DNA of 64,000 nt from CAYPNF01 sp964411985 (GTDB lineage Bacteria; Verrucomicrobiota; Verrucomicrobiia; Limisphaerales; J093), in NCBI GenBank assembly GCA_964411985.1, contig CAYPNF010000017.1:62001-126000 (forward strand), in the 5' to 3' direction. Of the stretch, positions 42,701 to 50,807 are shown in pieces. A model generated the notes under the pieces. The model did no database searches. It had not been told where the DNA came from and worked only from the letters and a program-made list of their open reading frames with translations. Made by a program: the position numbers and the translations under genes. The first letter of the stretch is position 1, and every line of letters starts with the position of its first letter.

Positions 42701-43361
42701 GTTTGCGCAGGGCCTTTACCACGACTACCACCGCCTCGATCAGGTAATCCAGAACCTCCCCGGACCCGTGAAAGTGGATCGGGCGGTCCACTTCAAGGTG
42801 GGCCAGCACCCCACCGGCTTCAAGGAGGCTTCCTTCCCGGCGGCCGAGGCACTCGCGCAATACGACCTCGTCGTCATTGCCGGCGTGGATCTCCTCACGT
42901 TTCGCGTGCCGGAACGCGACCGGCTGCGCGGCTGGGTCCAGGCGGGCGGCCGCCTGCTGATGCTGGGCGGACCCTACGGCTTTGGCAGTGGCGACTGGCA
43001 CCTGTCCGACCTCCTCGCCCCGATGTATCCGGCGGACATCGCCACGCGCTTCGACCTGCAACCTGTGGGCGTGTCCCGCCCGGTCCCGTTGCAGCCGTCC
43101 AGCGACGTGGCACGGAAGCTGGATTGGAACCAACCGCCCGTTGCCCTATGGCAGCACGTCATGAAGGCCGAACCCGGTGCGACCGTGCATGCGACCGCTG
43201 GCGGGCATCCGGCGATCCTCACGCGCGCCTTCGGCAAAGGCAAAGTGTGCTTCGTCACGATTGCCCCGTTGGGCGATGCGCCCGCCGGTCAAACCACCTT
43301 CTGGGACTGGCCCCAGTGGCCGCCGCTGATGACAACGGTCGTTAAGGAACTGCTTCAATAA
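39735..43361 (+). CDS. Secreted multidomain TIM-barrel hydrolase with GATase-like C-terminus
   Basis: A 1,208-residue protein starting MKLTLLNALLCAAAAVATEP (signal peptide). Residues about 25-150 are a beta-rich binding domain, and about 160-270 an Ig-like domain (VLLANYSGRDRSVRLRLVAE). The catalytic TIM barrel (about 280-640) contains LRTCIAKAHAQGIGVLGYAD and HFGWDGFRYDDPIDYD, with a probable catalytic Asp near residue 448, and resembles GH66-like and alpha-galactosidase-like barrels. A second sugar-binding-like domain follows (about 800-955). The last 250 residues resemble a class I GATase/ThuA-like fold (YDLVVIAGVDLLTF, GWVQAGGRLLMLGGPYGFG). An alternative upstream start at 39576 lacks a signal and overlaps the sigma gene. 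It is first in the operon. Confidence 0.75.
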   Translation: MKLTLLNALLCAAAAVATEPKPLPVGSHAWDHGALARCSSPYKREVIVDPQARSGQAVRFTGSAGFISMHDEVRIAPGRSRFTVRLRLEKGGRFATDLEAGGKGFQSRAPIEFADLPADGGFMERVVELNLPGPLNVVSLRGGLPKDLIVDRITVQPAADASPVEVASLRVTKLVLAPGEAGETGVLLANYSGRDRSVRLRLVAESGINTEEVLMESDVPLPATTAPQSFTFKLPVLPKAGYQLRAEALESGKVVSTARDIFVVTDRPLRAGQYGNFSIHQPYSAAEADANVADFRRNFVTVTEIDFWAPCDMSQLVPPPGKDRWWSGQTAQRFSTEQLRTCIAKAHAQGIGVLGYADYSVIFGFRGYDFGRRFPDCLDWRTQNDNGFVWLGFDAKNMGLDSDLRAEDDTRKDVKVTGVSRTLHTNPNAFRWHADQMVASMKHFGWDGFRYDDPIDYDARQLDLQGREAPFNGYGLGEVIAYSRRRIEEARPGALLGHNGDPMRASSDAMYVSDDPQRMDKQETAVMRSGGFMLQEGWSNYLMGPDAKATWKQWRDRNITAGRAARRVDGDVCVITDIRDHAPSWRKSMVTALLLAAGNHVAYSREADRSFLSLASRYCDMIYGDDLRWLSTDDATRMLKVDAGGRPVWWRDYVRCLPVAAGKRIYLVHLVNPPEGELINDSQQSEPLKDLRVSLNPPQGWTPTRAWLVGAEQHRPFVEAVVGQTRRNDGREEPYLERLCEAAGTPSAEPLPLHGNALRVPEVRLWGIAAIECEGPAADIMPSDVQPQFPAPRIPDPNAPIQAATGSPWEFAKLGVSALAGGDRGKIVADPLATEGRAVRLDGSLSPKVQRNSGLNWGWVQPIPTGRYRISISCRVPQALTGQLTLTCSTANQAHEQNKFPSFPRFEKQYAWELAGILTDRYGVLSCEMKWEEMPHQAQLRLASSMPGVLIQEVLVECLQILDSERIKFWKDGWPEGMSLAAHEGTRIWFAQGLYHDYHRLDQVIQNLPGPVKVDRAVHFKVGQHPTGFKEASFPAAEALAQYDLVVIAGVDLLTFRVPERDRLRGWVQAGGRLLMLGGPYGFGSGDWHLSDLLAPMYPADIATRFDLQPVGVSRPVPLQPSSDVARKLDWNQPPVALWQHVMKAEPGATVHATAGGHPAILTRAFGKGKVCFVTIAPLGDAPAGQTTFWDWPQWPPLMTTVVKELLQ

Positions 43362-43386
43362 CAAACCACAACACGCCTCAGGTTTT

Positions 43387-44340
43387 ATGGATGCCAAAAT
43401 CAACCGTCGAAAGTTCGTGATCTGCGCAGCCCTGGCACCCGCAGCAGCCTCTGCCGCTGCGGAGGATGGAAGTCCACCGCCCGCGTCTCCAAGTCCGAAC
43501 CCAATGCCAGCTTCCAAAGACCGCGTGCCCATGGGCAAAATCGGCCAAGTCGAGTTGAGTCGGCTGATGCTGGGCGGCAACTTGGTGGCCGGCTACGCCC
43601 ATAGCCGTGATCTGGCTTACGTGGCCGAGTTGATGAAGCGGTATAACACCGAGTCTCGAATCATCCAAACCCTGGAGCTTGCCGAGTCGTACGGCATCAA
43701 TGCCATCAATCTATCCATCTGGGACAACGTCTCCTTTCTGCAGAAGCACTGGCGCAATGGCGGCAAGATGAAGCTGATTGCGCAAGCGTTGCCCAGCCCT
43801 GACCTCGATCACTTCAAGCGGGCCGTGGACATCGGGGCATGCGCCGTTCACCTCCAGGGACACGGGGCCGAAAAGCTGATGGAAGCAGGTGACATGGACG
43901 CCATCGCCAAGATCATGGCGTATGTAAAGAAACAGAAAGTGCTTGCCGGGGTGGCCGCCCACTCGTTGGAGGTCATAAGACGCTGCGAGGCGATCAAATT
44001 GGACTGCGACTTCTACCAGAAGACACTGCACACCCACAACTACCCCACCGCACCCAAGCCGGGCGAAACCAGCTACCTGGGTCAATATGACAATTCGTGG
44101 TGCCAGGATCCCCTGGAGGTGGTAAGGATGATGGACGGCGTCACGAAGCCGTGGATCGCATTCAAGGTGATGGCGGCGGGCGCCATCTCACCCAAGCATG
44201 CGTTTCCGTATGCCTTTAACAACGGGGCGGACTTCATCCTGGCGGGGATGTTCGACTGGCAGATTGCCGAGGACGTGGCGGTGGCCAAGGCCGCGTTCGC
44301 CGATGCATACACCAAACGTGACCGGCCTTGGGCAGAATGA
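43387..44340 (+). CDS. Tat-exported TIM-barrel protein, aldo/keto reductase-like
   Basis: A 317-residue protein with a Tat-type signal (NRRKFVICAALAPAAASAAA). The mature part begins VPMGKIGQVELSRLMLGGNL, as in aldo/keto reductases and related barrels. It continues with TLELAESYGINAINLSIWDN, KMKLIAQALPSP, CAVHLQGHGAEKLMEAGD, VLAGVAAHSLEVIRRCEAI and PWIAFKVMAAGAI. The AKR catalytic Asp-Tyr-Lys-His set is not clearly conserved, so it may be an isomerase-type or dead barrel. It sits between a glycosidase and a GH28 fusion, with 25 bases upstream and an ATGA overlap downstream, so it is firmly part of the carbohydrate operon. Confidence 0.75.
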   Translation: MDAKINRRKFVICAALAPAAASAAAEDGSPPPASPSPNPMPASKDRVPMGKIGQVELSRLMLGGNLVAGYAHSRDLAYVAELMKRYNTESRIIQTLELAESYGINAINLSIWDNVSFLQKHWRNGGKMKLIAQALPSPDLDHFKRAVDIGACAVHLQGHGAEKLMEAGDMDAIAKIMAYVKKQKVLAGVAAHSLEVIRRCEAIKLDCDFYQKTLHTHNYPTAPKPGETSYLGQYDNSWCQDPLEVVRMMDGVTKPWIAFKVMAAGAISPKHAFPYAFNNGADFILAGMFDWQIAEDVAVAKAAFADAYTKRDRPWAE

Positions 44341-46799
44341 TGAAGCCTTGCTCCGGCTGCTTTTCCATGGGGCCGCATGCCGTGTTGAGTGCCCTTGGGG
44401 TAATCGCTCTGTGTGCCTCGGCACAGGCGGCGGTCATCACCTATGACGCGCCAAAGGGCGCGCGCCTTTCCGCCGACTATGAAGTCACGGTGGAGGGCAA
44501 ACCCGTCGCAGTATATCGCGCCCCCGTCTATTCTGTTTGGGAAAGGTCTTTCGGCGGGCCGTATTCGTTTGCTTACTTCGATTTCTCCGGCTCGGTCGAA
44601 GTGCGGATTGCGTCGAACACCAAGAGCCTGTCGAATGTTACCATTCAGCCCGCGTCAAAGGGAATCCAGCTCTGCAGGAATGGCAATGCCATCACTTTTG
44701 CCCTCACCAATGCTCCCTGTCAGATTTCCATCGAACCAGATTCGAAAAATGGACCGCTGCTGCTCTTTGCCAACCCGCCGGAACAGGGTATTCCCGGCCC
44801 CGCAGATTCTGGCGTCATCTATTACGGCCCGGGGAATCACACCGTTGGCAACATAAGCCTCAGCAACGGTCAAACGCTCTACATCGCCGGCGGTGCGGTG
44901 GTCAATGGGGCCGTCACCATCACCGGCTCAAAGGTCAGGATTCGAGGAAGAGGGATTCTTGATGCGACGACGTATTCATCCGCACCCGCGGGCGCCTGCA
45001 ATCTGATTAGCGCGTACCAGGCGTCGGACGTTGGCATCGAGGGCATTATTGCCAAGGATAGCTGGACCTGGAATGTGCGCCTCATGCAGAGCAGCAACGT
45101 GGTTTTCCAGAACTTCAAACTGATCGGCAGCCGGACCATATACAACGATGGCATCGACATCTGCAATTCGAGCGACGTGTTGATCGAGGACAGCTTTATC
45201 CGGAGTGGCGATGACTGTATTGCCACCAAGGGAGGCTACGATACTCCAAAAAGAGGCGGGCAAGGATCGTTTCTGCCGGTGAAGAATATCACCGTCAGGC
45301 GATGTGTGCTTTGGAGTGATCATGCGCAAGCCGTTCGCATCGCCTGCGAAAGCAAGGCCTCGACCATGAGTGACATGTACTTCTCAGATATCGACGTCAT
45401 TCATCTGGTGGATATCTGGTTTCATGAGGAAGGCCAAAATCGAAAAGACAATGTTGAAGGCTGGGGGCCCAAGTGCATCTTTATTATGCCTGGTGGCGAG
45501 ATGCCGGTGGAGAACATCCACTTCGACGATATTCGCATCCGTTGCACGCCAGAACCCGGATTGAATGTTCCCGTGGGCGGAGTGGGTTGGACGGGAAGAA
45601 ACGCCAAGGCGTTAATCGATGTTCGACCGCAGCCCAACCATTATGGGGAACCGTTGCCTGGAAAATACATCAAGAATTGCTCGTTCAGGAATATTGCCGT
45701 GACCGGTGATGAGCGCTGTAGGCTGGGGCGAATCGATGTGGGCGGACCCGATCCCGACCACTATGTTCGCGACATTCGATTCGAGAACATCTTGCGATTT
45801 GGCGAAGCCACCACAGCGAATTCGCCTGAGGTGCATATTGTTGGCGCGGCGTCAAATGTGACTTTTGCGACTTCGCAACCGTTGCTAATGAATGCGAGCG
45901 GGGAACGGGCATTCGTCAATTCTCTTGGCATGGAGTTCCTCCCCGCCGGCACGTCCAACGTGCTGGTGTCACGCTGGGAAACACGGGTGCAGGATTTCGC
46001 CGCCTTTGTCCAAGCGACGGGGTATGACGCGATTTCGGAGTCCACCGATGGCAAGCGGCCCTTTACGCTGGAAGCAGACGCCGCCAACGCATCGGGTTAT
46101 GACTGGAAGCAGGCGGATGGCTCCTGGCAGGACCCTCACTTTCCGCAAACTCCCGAGCATCCTGCCACGTGCCTCAGCTATCACGACGCTGAGCGATTCT
46201 GCGCCTGGCTGAACCGACATGAAGCGAACCAAGGCAAACTCCCATCAGGTTGGGGCTATCGCCTTCCTACCGATGCCGAGTGGAACCGAGCAGCAGGTGC
46301 AGCAGAATACCCGTGGGGCAGCCATTGGCCGCCGGCGACCCGCGATGGTAATTACTGTGGCATAGAGTCTCGCACCGGTTTCACCGATACGCCGAAATGG
46401 AAGTACATGGAGATCTTTCGCGACCTGCACCCGCGCACCGCGCCAGTGGGCAGCTACACACCCAACGCTTTCGGCCTTTTCGACATGGGCGGCAATGTCT
46501 GGGAATGGTGCGGGACCTGGTATCAGACGAACCTCAACCAGGCCGACCTGAATGATCCGGCCATTGTGCAAGGCTTTCCCGCGTTACTCGACGATGGCGG
46601 GGGACGGCAGAATCGGGTCGTCCGAGGCGGTTCCTGGCATGCCCAACGCCAGGTGGATCTGCGGACCCGTTTCCGAGGGATCGGAGATCCCCGAATTCGT
46701 TTTGATGATTTTGGCTTCCGTTGCGTCCTCGCGCGTGATGAGGCCGTTCGCCAGGGAATGGACGAGCCTCGCGCGTTGAAACCGGCAGCAGCAAATTGA
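44337..46799 (+). CDS. GH28-like polygalacturonase fused to a FGE/SUMF1-like domain
   Basis: An 820-residue secreted protein with a signal ending SAQAAV. The start is at 44337 or 44340 and overlaps the previous stop. Residues about 20-500 are a right-handed beta helix of GH28 type: LYIAGGAVVNGAVTITGSKV, then KVRIRGRGILDA, NDGIDICNSSDVLIEDSFIR, then SGDDCIATKGG with the catalytic Asp pair, and SDHAQAVRIA with the His. Residues about 525-815 are a formylglycine-generating-enzyme-fold domain (NSLGMEFLPAG, WGYRLPTDAEWNRAA, GLFDMGGNVWEWCGTWY, RVVRGGSWHAQ, FDDFGFRCVLA). The two active-site cysteines of true FGE are missing from the RGGSW segment (HAQRQVD), so this domain is probably a binding module. 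It likely attacks a pectin-like or other uronic-acid polysaccharide. Confidence 0.85.
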   Translation: MMKPCSGCFSMGPHAVLSALGVIALCASAQAAVITYDAPKGARLSADYEVTVEGKPVAVYRAPVYSVWERSFGGPYSFAYFDFSGSVEVRIASNTKSLSNVTIQPASKGIQLCRNGNAITFALTNAPCQISIEPDSKNGPLLLFANPPEQGIPGPADSGVIYYGPGNHTVGNISLSNGQTLYIAGGAVVNGAVTITGSKVRIRGRGILDATTYSSAPAGACNLISAYQASDVGIEGIIAKDSWTWNVRLMQSSNVVFQNFKLIGSRTIYNDGIDICNSSDVLIEDSFIRSGDDCIATKGGYDTPKRGGQGSFLPVKNITVRRCVLWSDHAQAVRIACESKASTMSDMYFSDIDVIHLVDIWFHEEGQNRKDNVEGWGPKCIFIMPGGEMPVENIHFDDIRIRCTPEPGLNVPVGGVGWTGRNAKALIDVRPQPNHYGEPLPGKYIKNCSFRNIAVTGDERCRLGRIDVGGPDPDHYVRDIRFENILRFGEATTANSPEVHIVGAASNVTFATSQPLLMNASGERAFVNSLGMEFLPAGTSNVLVSRWETRVQDFAAFVQATGYDAISESTDGKRPFTLEADAANASGYDWKQADGSWQDPHFPQTPEHPATCLSYHDAERFCAWLNRHEANQGKLPSGWGYRLPTDAEWNRAAGAAEYPWGSHWPPATRDGNYCGIESRTGFTDTPKWKYMEIFRDLHPRTAPVGSYTPNAFGLFDMGGNVWEWCGTWYQTNLNQADLNDPAIVQGFPALLDDGGGRQNRVVRGGSWHAQRQVDLRTRFRGIGDPRIRFDDFGFRCVLARDEAVRQGMDEPRALKPAAAN

Positions 46800-46812
46800 C
46801 CTTGATCCACAT

Positions 46813-49800
46813 ATGTTCCTGCACATTGTCAAAAGAAGAAACTCAAGCTGCGTGAAGTTCACACAAGGTGTTTTCTCGGCCTTGCTTGCCGTCACAGGTG
46901 TTGGCGTGGTTTCAGCCGCATCTCTGGCCACCTTTGAATGCCAGGAGATCATGGGGCGCGACTGGGCGCGCACGCTGGTGACCTATCCGGTCGAATTCAA
47001 ACCGGGCCAGGCCAGGCCCGAGGAGGTGCGCCTGGTGGATGCTCAAGGCCGGGAGCAGGACTGCCAGTTCTGGCGGGTTAAGCTTCATTCGGACGGTTCG
47101 ATCGCCTCGGGGCGGGTCAGCCTTTATGCCGCGCTGCCCACGGGCGGTCACTATCGCTACACCCTGGAGACCGGCAAGCCCGCCCCGACCAGCGACGCGC
47201 CCAAAGCCACAGTCGAAAGGGATGTTCTGACCCTCGACAACGGCCTTGTCGCCCTGCGCCTGCCGGCCGGCGCTCGGAAGTTCACCGGCCAACCGCTGGC
47301 GTTCGTGCAAGACCGTGCCACGGCGGTGGCAAACCTGGGCGGGCTCGACAAAGCCGGGCTGGCCTTTGGCCCAATCGCCGGCATGCGCCTGGCGGACGGC
47401 CGATGGGTGGGCGGCAGCTATTTTACGACCGAGTCGATTGAAGCGGTCCGATTCCGCCAACATTACCGCCCCGATGCGCCGGACGCCGAGATCGAGCAGG
47501 CGGCGTTCAAGGCGGCTCCGAAAGTGGTGGCTTATCACGGCCGGATCACTGAGCAGGGCCCACTGTTCATTGAGGCCGTCAGTCGGTTCGAGTTCGACAA
47601 TGGCGGATTCTATCAGTTGACCGCCCAGGTGCGGAGCGGCGACCCGGCAGTCCGGGTGGACGAGTTGATGGACCTGAAGGCGAACTGTCCACCGGAACAT
47701 CCCTTGTATGTGGCGATGGTCCTGCAGGATGGCAAGCAGTCCTGGAGGCCCGATGTAGTGCTCACCGGGCCAAACGGGAAGCAGAAACATGCCCCGGTGG
47801 AGGCCGTTCTGAAAGACCACGGCTTCACCTCGCAGTTTGGCAGTTTGCCTCTCAAGTATGACGCTGACCGGGCTAACAACGGTAATGTCGTCGCTCATTA
47901 CCCTTGGGAGGAGAAGAATCTCCATTACCTGGGCGTGGTGAACACGGAACAGTTGAAGGCCAGCAAGACTGCCCCGTTTCTCGGCATCATGCCCTTGCAC
48001 GCCGGCGCGTGGCGCGGCAGCCACTGGGTCTTCCCACCGAAGCAGCCGCATCTGTACCAGGAACTGCTGAGTTGGAAGGATGGCTCGCTGGAGATGCGTT
48101 GGACGATCCGCGCCCAGCCCCACTCTCAGGATGTGCTGCACACCGGCGAATTTGATCCGGAGTTTGGCCTCGCCGGTGTTCGCCGGTTCTGGGCTCTCAT
48201 CGGCGGGCCTTTCCAGTACCACGACACGCTCTGGCCGATGCGGGCTTACGAAGGGTACGTCAATCTCGATCAGTACAAGGACTGGACACTGGCCTGGTCC
48301 CCTGAGACGCAGGAGGGGCTCAAGCAGCCAGTCACGAACACGGATGCGCCGCCGGTCTCGAGTTTCCATGCGGCGTTACTGGGCGACGATCGTGACAAGC
48401 CCTGGTACGCGCACTATCGCCAGGCCGAGAACATGAAGTGGGCGGTGGCGATGCGCCGGACGCTGGCGGATACCAGCATTCCTGCAGCCCGGCGCGGCCA
48501 GCTCAAGGCACAGATGGCGGCCTTTTCCTACCTGATGGCGGACCCGGACTTCAACGCCCGCGGCTCCCTAAGCCACCTGGGCAATCCGAACATGCCCATC
48601 AACCGCTTCTTCGCACTGACCTTCGCCGCGATGGTGATCCCGGATCACCCGCTGGCCAGGACGTGGATGGATGTGTCGGCGGACTATGTGCGCTACAAGG
48701 GCGGCATGAACATCGCTCCCGGCGGCGCGTGGAGCGAGTTGATTTCCTATTACGGTGCCAGCGCTCCGACGCTCGTGCATGGCGCTGTGGCGACCGAGTG
48801 GCTGGGACGGCTGGATCCGAAGATTGCCACACTGGTCGCCGGGCCGGTGGACTTCACGCTGAAGATCATCACGCCGCCGGATCCGCGCTTTGGCGTCCGC
48901 CTGGTGCCGGGCTTTGGCCATGAGGGCAATCTTATGTTCAATCAGTGGACCCCGGCGGCGGCCCTGATCCAGAAGAGTAACCCCGAGCTCGCAGCGGCTT
49001 TTGTGTGGGCCTGGGACCAGCAGGGCCGGCCCGGCGAGCAGCAGCATGACAACGGTTTCACGGAACTGACGGGCAGCCAAGTCACGGGCCTGTTGCCCCA
49101 GGCGACGCCCGAAGTCCTGGGCAGAGCACTTTCCAGCGCCTGGATCCCGGGCTTCGGCGCCGTTCTCCGCAGTGGCGGAGCGGACCCCAAAGCGACCTAC
49201 CTCGGCTACCGTCAGGGATATTTGGCCAGCCACTCCGACGCCAACCAGGGCGACTACATCATCTACGCCAAAGGCGTGCCGCTCACGATGATGAGCGTCT
49301 TCGGGTATGCGATGCGGCAGCAGCCGGAGTTCGTGAAGCTGTACAACGAGTTCGGCTGGCACAGCAACGTCCGGTTCGGCAAGCAAACCGACGACGGCGG
49401 CTGGCCCGGTGGCGGCGATTCTTCCGGTGTTCACCGCCATTACTTCAGTGACTCGGTCGATTACCTCAAGGGCATTGGCGAGTACAGCGCCCAGTACCTG
49501 AAGCCGGGCGATGCTACTGCGCGTGACTTGTCCGCGTCCGACGCGGTCCGCTGGACCCGTCAGGTCGTGTTCCTCAGGGACAAGGAGGTCAACGGGCCCA
49601 ATTACTTCGTCTTCCGCGACAGCTACCGGAGCCTGCACGGGGATCCATCCAAGCTCCCGCAGACCTGGTGGTATCAGCGGACGCTGGGCCGGAAGGACCA
49701 GGTGAAGGCGGGCGGCACGGGCTTTGACTACACCAGCCAATGGGGCCCGAACATGTCGGTGCGATTCCTGCAACCCAACCAGGTGAAGGTCGAATCCCGG

Positions 49801-50784
49801 CAGGGACGCGCCCAGGGGCCGCAATACAACTACCTGGCCAAGGCCTGGGCCAAGGCGGGCAGCCCGATCGTGAAGAGCGGCAATGACACGGCGGTGGTGG
49901 ATGAGATCACCGTCAATGCCGTCGGTCCGATGCCCGGTGGGCAGGATGCGATGGTGGTGATCTACCCGCACGAGGCAAATGAAACGGCGGCCAAGTCCGA
50001 GAGCCTGGCCGACGGCGTGGCGCGCATCACCACATCCCGAGGCACGGACTACGTCTTTGCCAAACCCGACGGCATCACCTTCAAGAACGATGAGGTGAGC
50101 TTCAGCGGCACAGCGGGCGCGGTCCGCGTGTTGGGCAATGAAGTGCACCTGGTCGTCGCCGAAGGCGCCGGCACGGTCAGCTACCAAGGCTACTCGCTGA
50201 AGGCGGGCCAGCCGGGGACGAAGGTCGTGCCCTTGGCTGACATTGCCAAGGGTGGCACGGTTGAGGTTCCCGCACCGAAGTACACCATCGCCTTCGCGCT
50301 GGATGAGCAGGCAGGAAAGATCGAGCCGGTGGCTCCCGGCGTGCGGAAGCAGACGCTGGCCAATGGCGTGGCGTATGAGTTCAACAGCGAACAACTGCTG
50401 AACTTCCAGCAAGACCAGATGGTCTTCGTCGGGCGGCGCGGCGGGATCGTGGTGGACCAGGCCGCCAGGACGACGCGGTTGGTAATGCTGGATGGAACGA
50501 CGATCGGGCACGGCACGGCGAAGGCGGACGTGGCGTCCGGCCCGTACGACCTGACGTTCCACCACGACAAGGTCGTGGGTGTTAGTGAAGGCCCAGGTCG
50601 GTTTGTGAACATCACCCAGCCGGAAGGTATCGTAATGATGCCGACCGTGACGTCCAAGGGGATCAGCAACGCGCCGGGCACGCGCGGCCGCATCGCGGTG
50701 GTTCCCCTGCTGGACAGCCACTACGAGTTTACGCTGGAGAACCTGAAACAGCCGGCGGTCTTCCGGAGTTGGCAGTTGTGGTAA
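46813..50784 (+). CDS. Large heparinase II/III-like polysaccharide lyase candidate
   Basis: A 1,323-residue protein with a signal region (GVFSALLAVTGVGVVSAASL). The first ~400 residues are beta-rich. The middle (about 450-800) is helical, as in an alpha/alpha toroid (MKWAVAMRRTLADTSIPAAR, FNARGSLSHLGNPNMPINRF, LARTWMDVSADYVRYKGGMN). It is followed by ASHSDANQGDYIIYAKGVPL (about residue 805), which resembles the heparinase II/III signature with a conserved His-x-Asp. The rest is beta sandwich (VESRQGRAQG onwards). This arrangement fits a toroid plus beta-sandwich lyase, but sequence similarity to named families is weak. It follows the GH28 fusion by 13 bases. Confidence 0.6.
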   Translation: MFLHIVKRRNSSCVKFTQGVFSALLAVTGVGVVSAASLATFECQEIMGRDWARTLVTYPVEFKPGQARPEEVRLVDAQGREQDCQFWRVKLHSDGSIASGRVSLYAALPTGGHYRYTLETGKPAPTSDAPKATVERDVLTLDNGLVALRLPAGARKFTGQPLAFVQDRATAVANLGGLDKAGLAFGPIAGMRLADGRWVGGSYFTTESIEAVRFRQHYRPDAPDAEIEQAAFKAAPKVVAYHGRITEQGPLFIEAVSRFEFDNGGFYQLTAQVRSGDPAVRVDELMDLKANCPPEHPLYVAMVLQDGKQSWRPDVVLTGPNGKQKHAPVEAVLKDHGFTSQFGSLPLKYDADRANNGNVVAHYPWEEKNLHYLGVVNTEQLKASKTAPFLGIMPLHAGAWRGSHWVFPPKQPHLYQELLSWKDGSLEMRWTIRAQPHSQDVLHTGEFDPEFGLAGVRRFWALIGGPFQYHDTLWPMRAYEGYVNLDQYKDWTLAWSPETQEGLKQPVTNTDAPPVSSFHAALLGDDRDKPWYAHYRQAENMKWAVAMRRTLADTSIPAARRGQLKAQMAAFSYLMADPDFNARGSLSHLGNPNMPINRFFALTFAAMVIPDHPLARTWMDVSADYVRYKGGMNIAPGGAWSELISYYGASAPTLVHGAVATEWLGRLDPKIATLVAGPVDFTLKIITPPDPRFGVRLVPGFGHEGNLMFNQWTPAAALIQKSNPELAAAFVWAWDQQGRPGEQQHDNGFTELTGSQVTGLLPQATPEVLGRALSSAWIPGFGAVLRSGGADPKATYLGYRQGYLASHSDANQGDYIIYAKGVPLTMMSVFGYAMRQQPEFVKLYNEFGWHSNVRFGKQTDDGGWPGGGDSSGVHRHYFSDSVDYLKGIGEYSAQYLKPGDATARDLSASDAVRWTRQVVFLRDKEVNGPNYFVFRDSYRSLHGDPSKLPQTWWYQRTLGRKDQVKAGGTGFDYTSQWGPNMSVRFLQPNQVKVESRQGRAQGPQYNYLAKAWAKAGSPIVKSGNDTAVVDEITVNAVGPMPGGQDAMVVIYPHEANETAAKSESLADGVARITTSRGTDYVFAKPDGITFKNDEVSFSGTAGAVRVLGNEVHLVVAEGAGTVSYQGYSLKAGQPGTKVVPLADIAKGGTVEVPAPKYTIAFALDEQAGKIEPVAPGVRKQTLANGVAYEFNSEQLLNFQQDQMVFVGRRGGIVVDQAARTTRLVMLDGTTIGHGTAKADVASGPYDLTFHHDKVVGVSEGPGRFVNITQPEGIVMMPTVTSKGISNAPGTRGRIAVVPLLDSHYEFTLENLKQPAVFRSWQLW

Positions 50785-50807
50785 ACCCATCCTTTAACTG
50801 TCTGATC

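Noticed and set aside
46912..48369. Minus-strand open frame of 485 codons
   Set aside because: Antisense shadow of the same lyase-like gene; no motif and no plausible start region.
48568..50790. Minus-strand open frame of 740 codons
   Set aside because: It is antisense to the heparinase-like gene in high-GC DNA. The translation is rich in R, H, G and A with no family motifs, whereas the plus strand has a signal peptide and a coherent fold.
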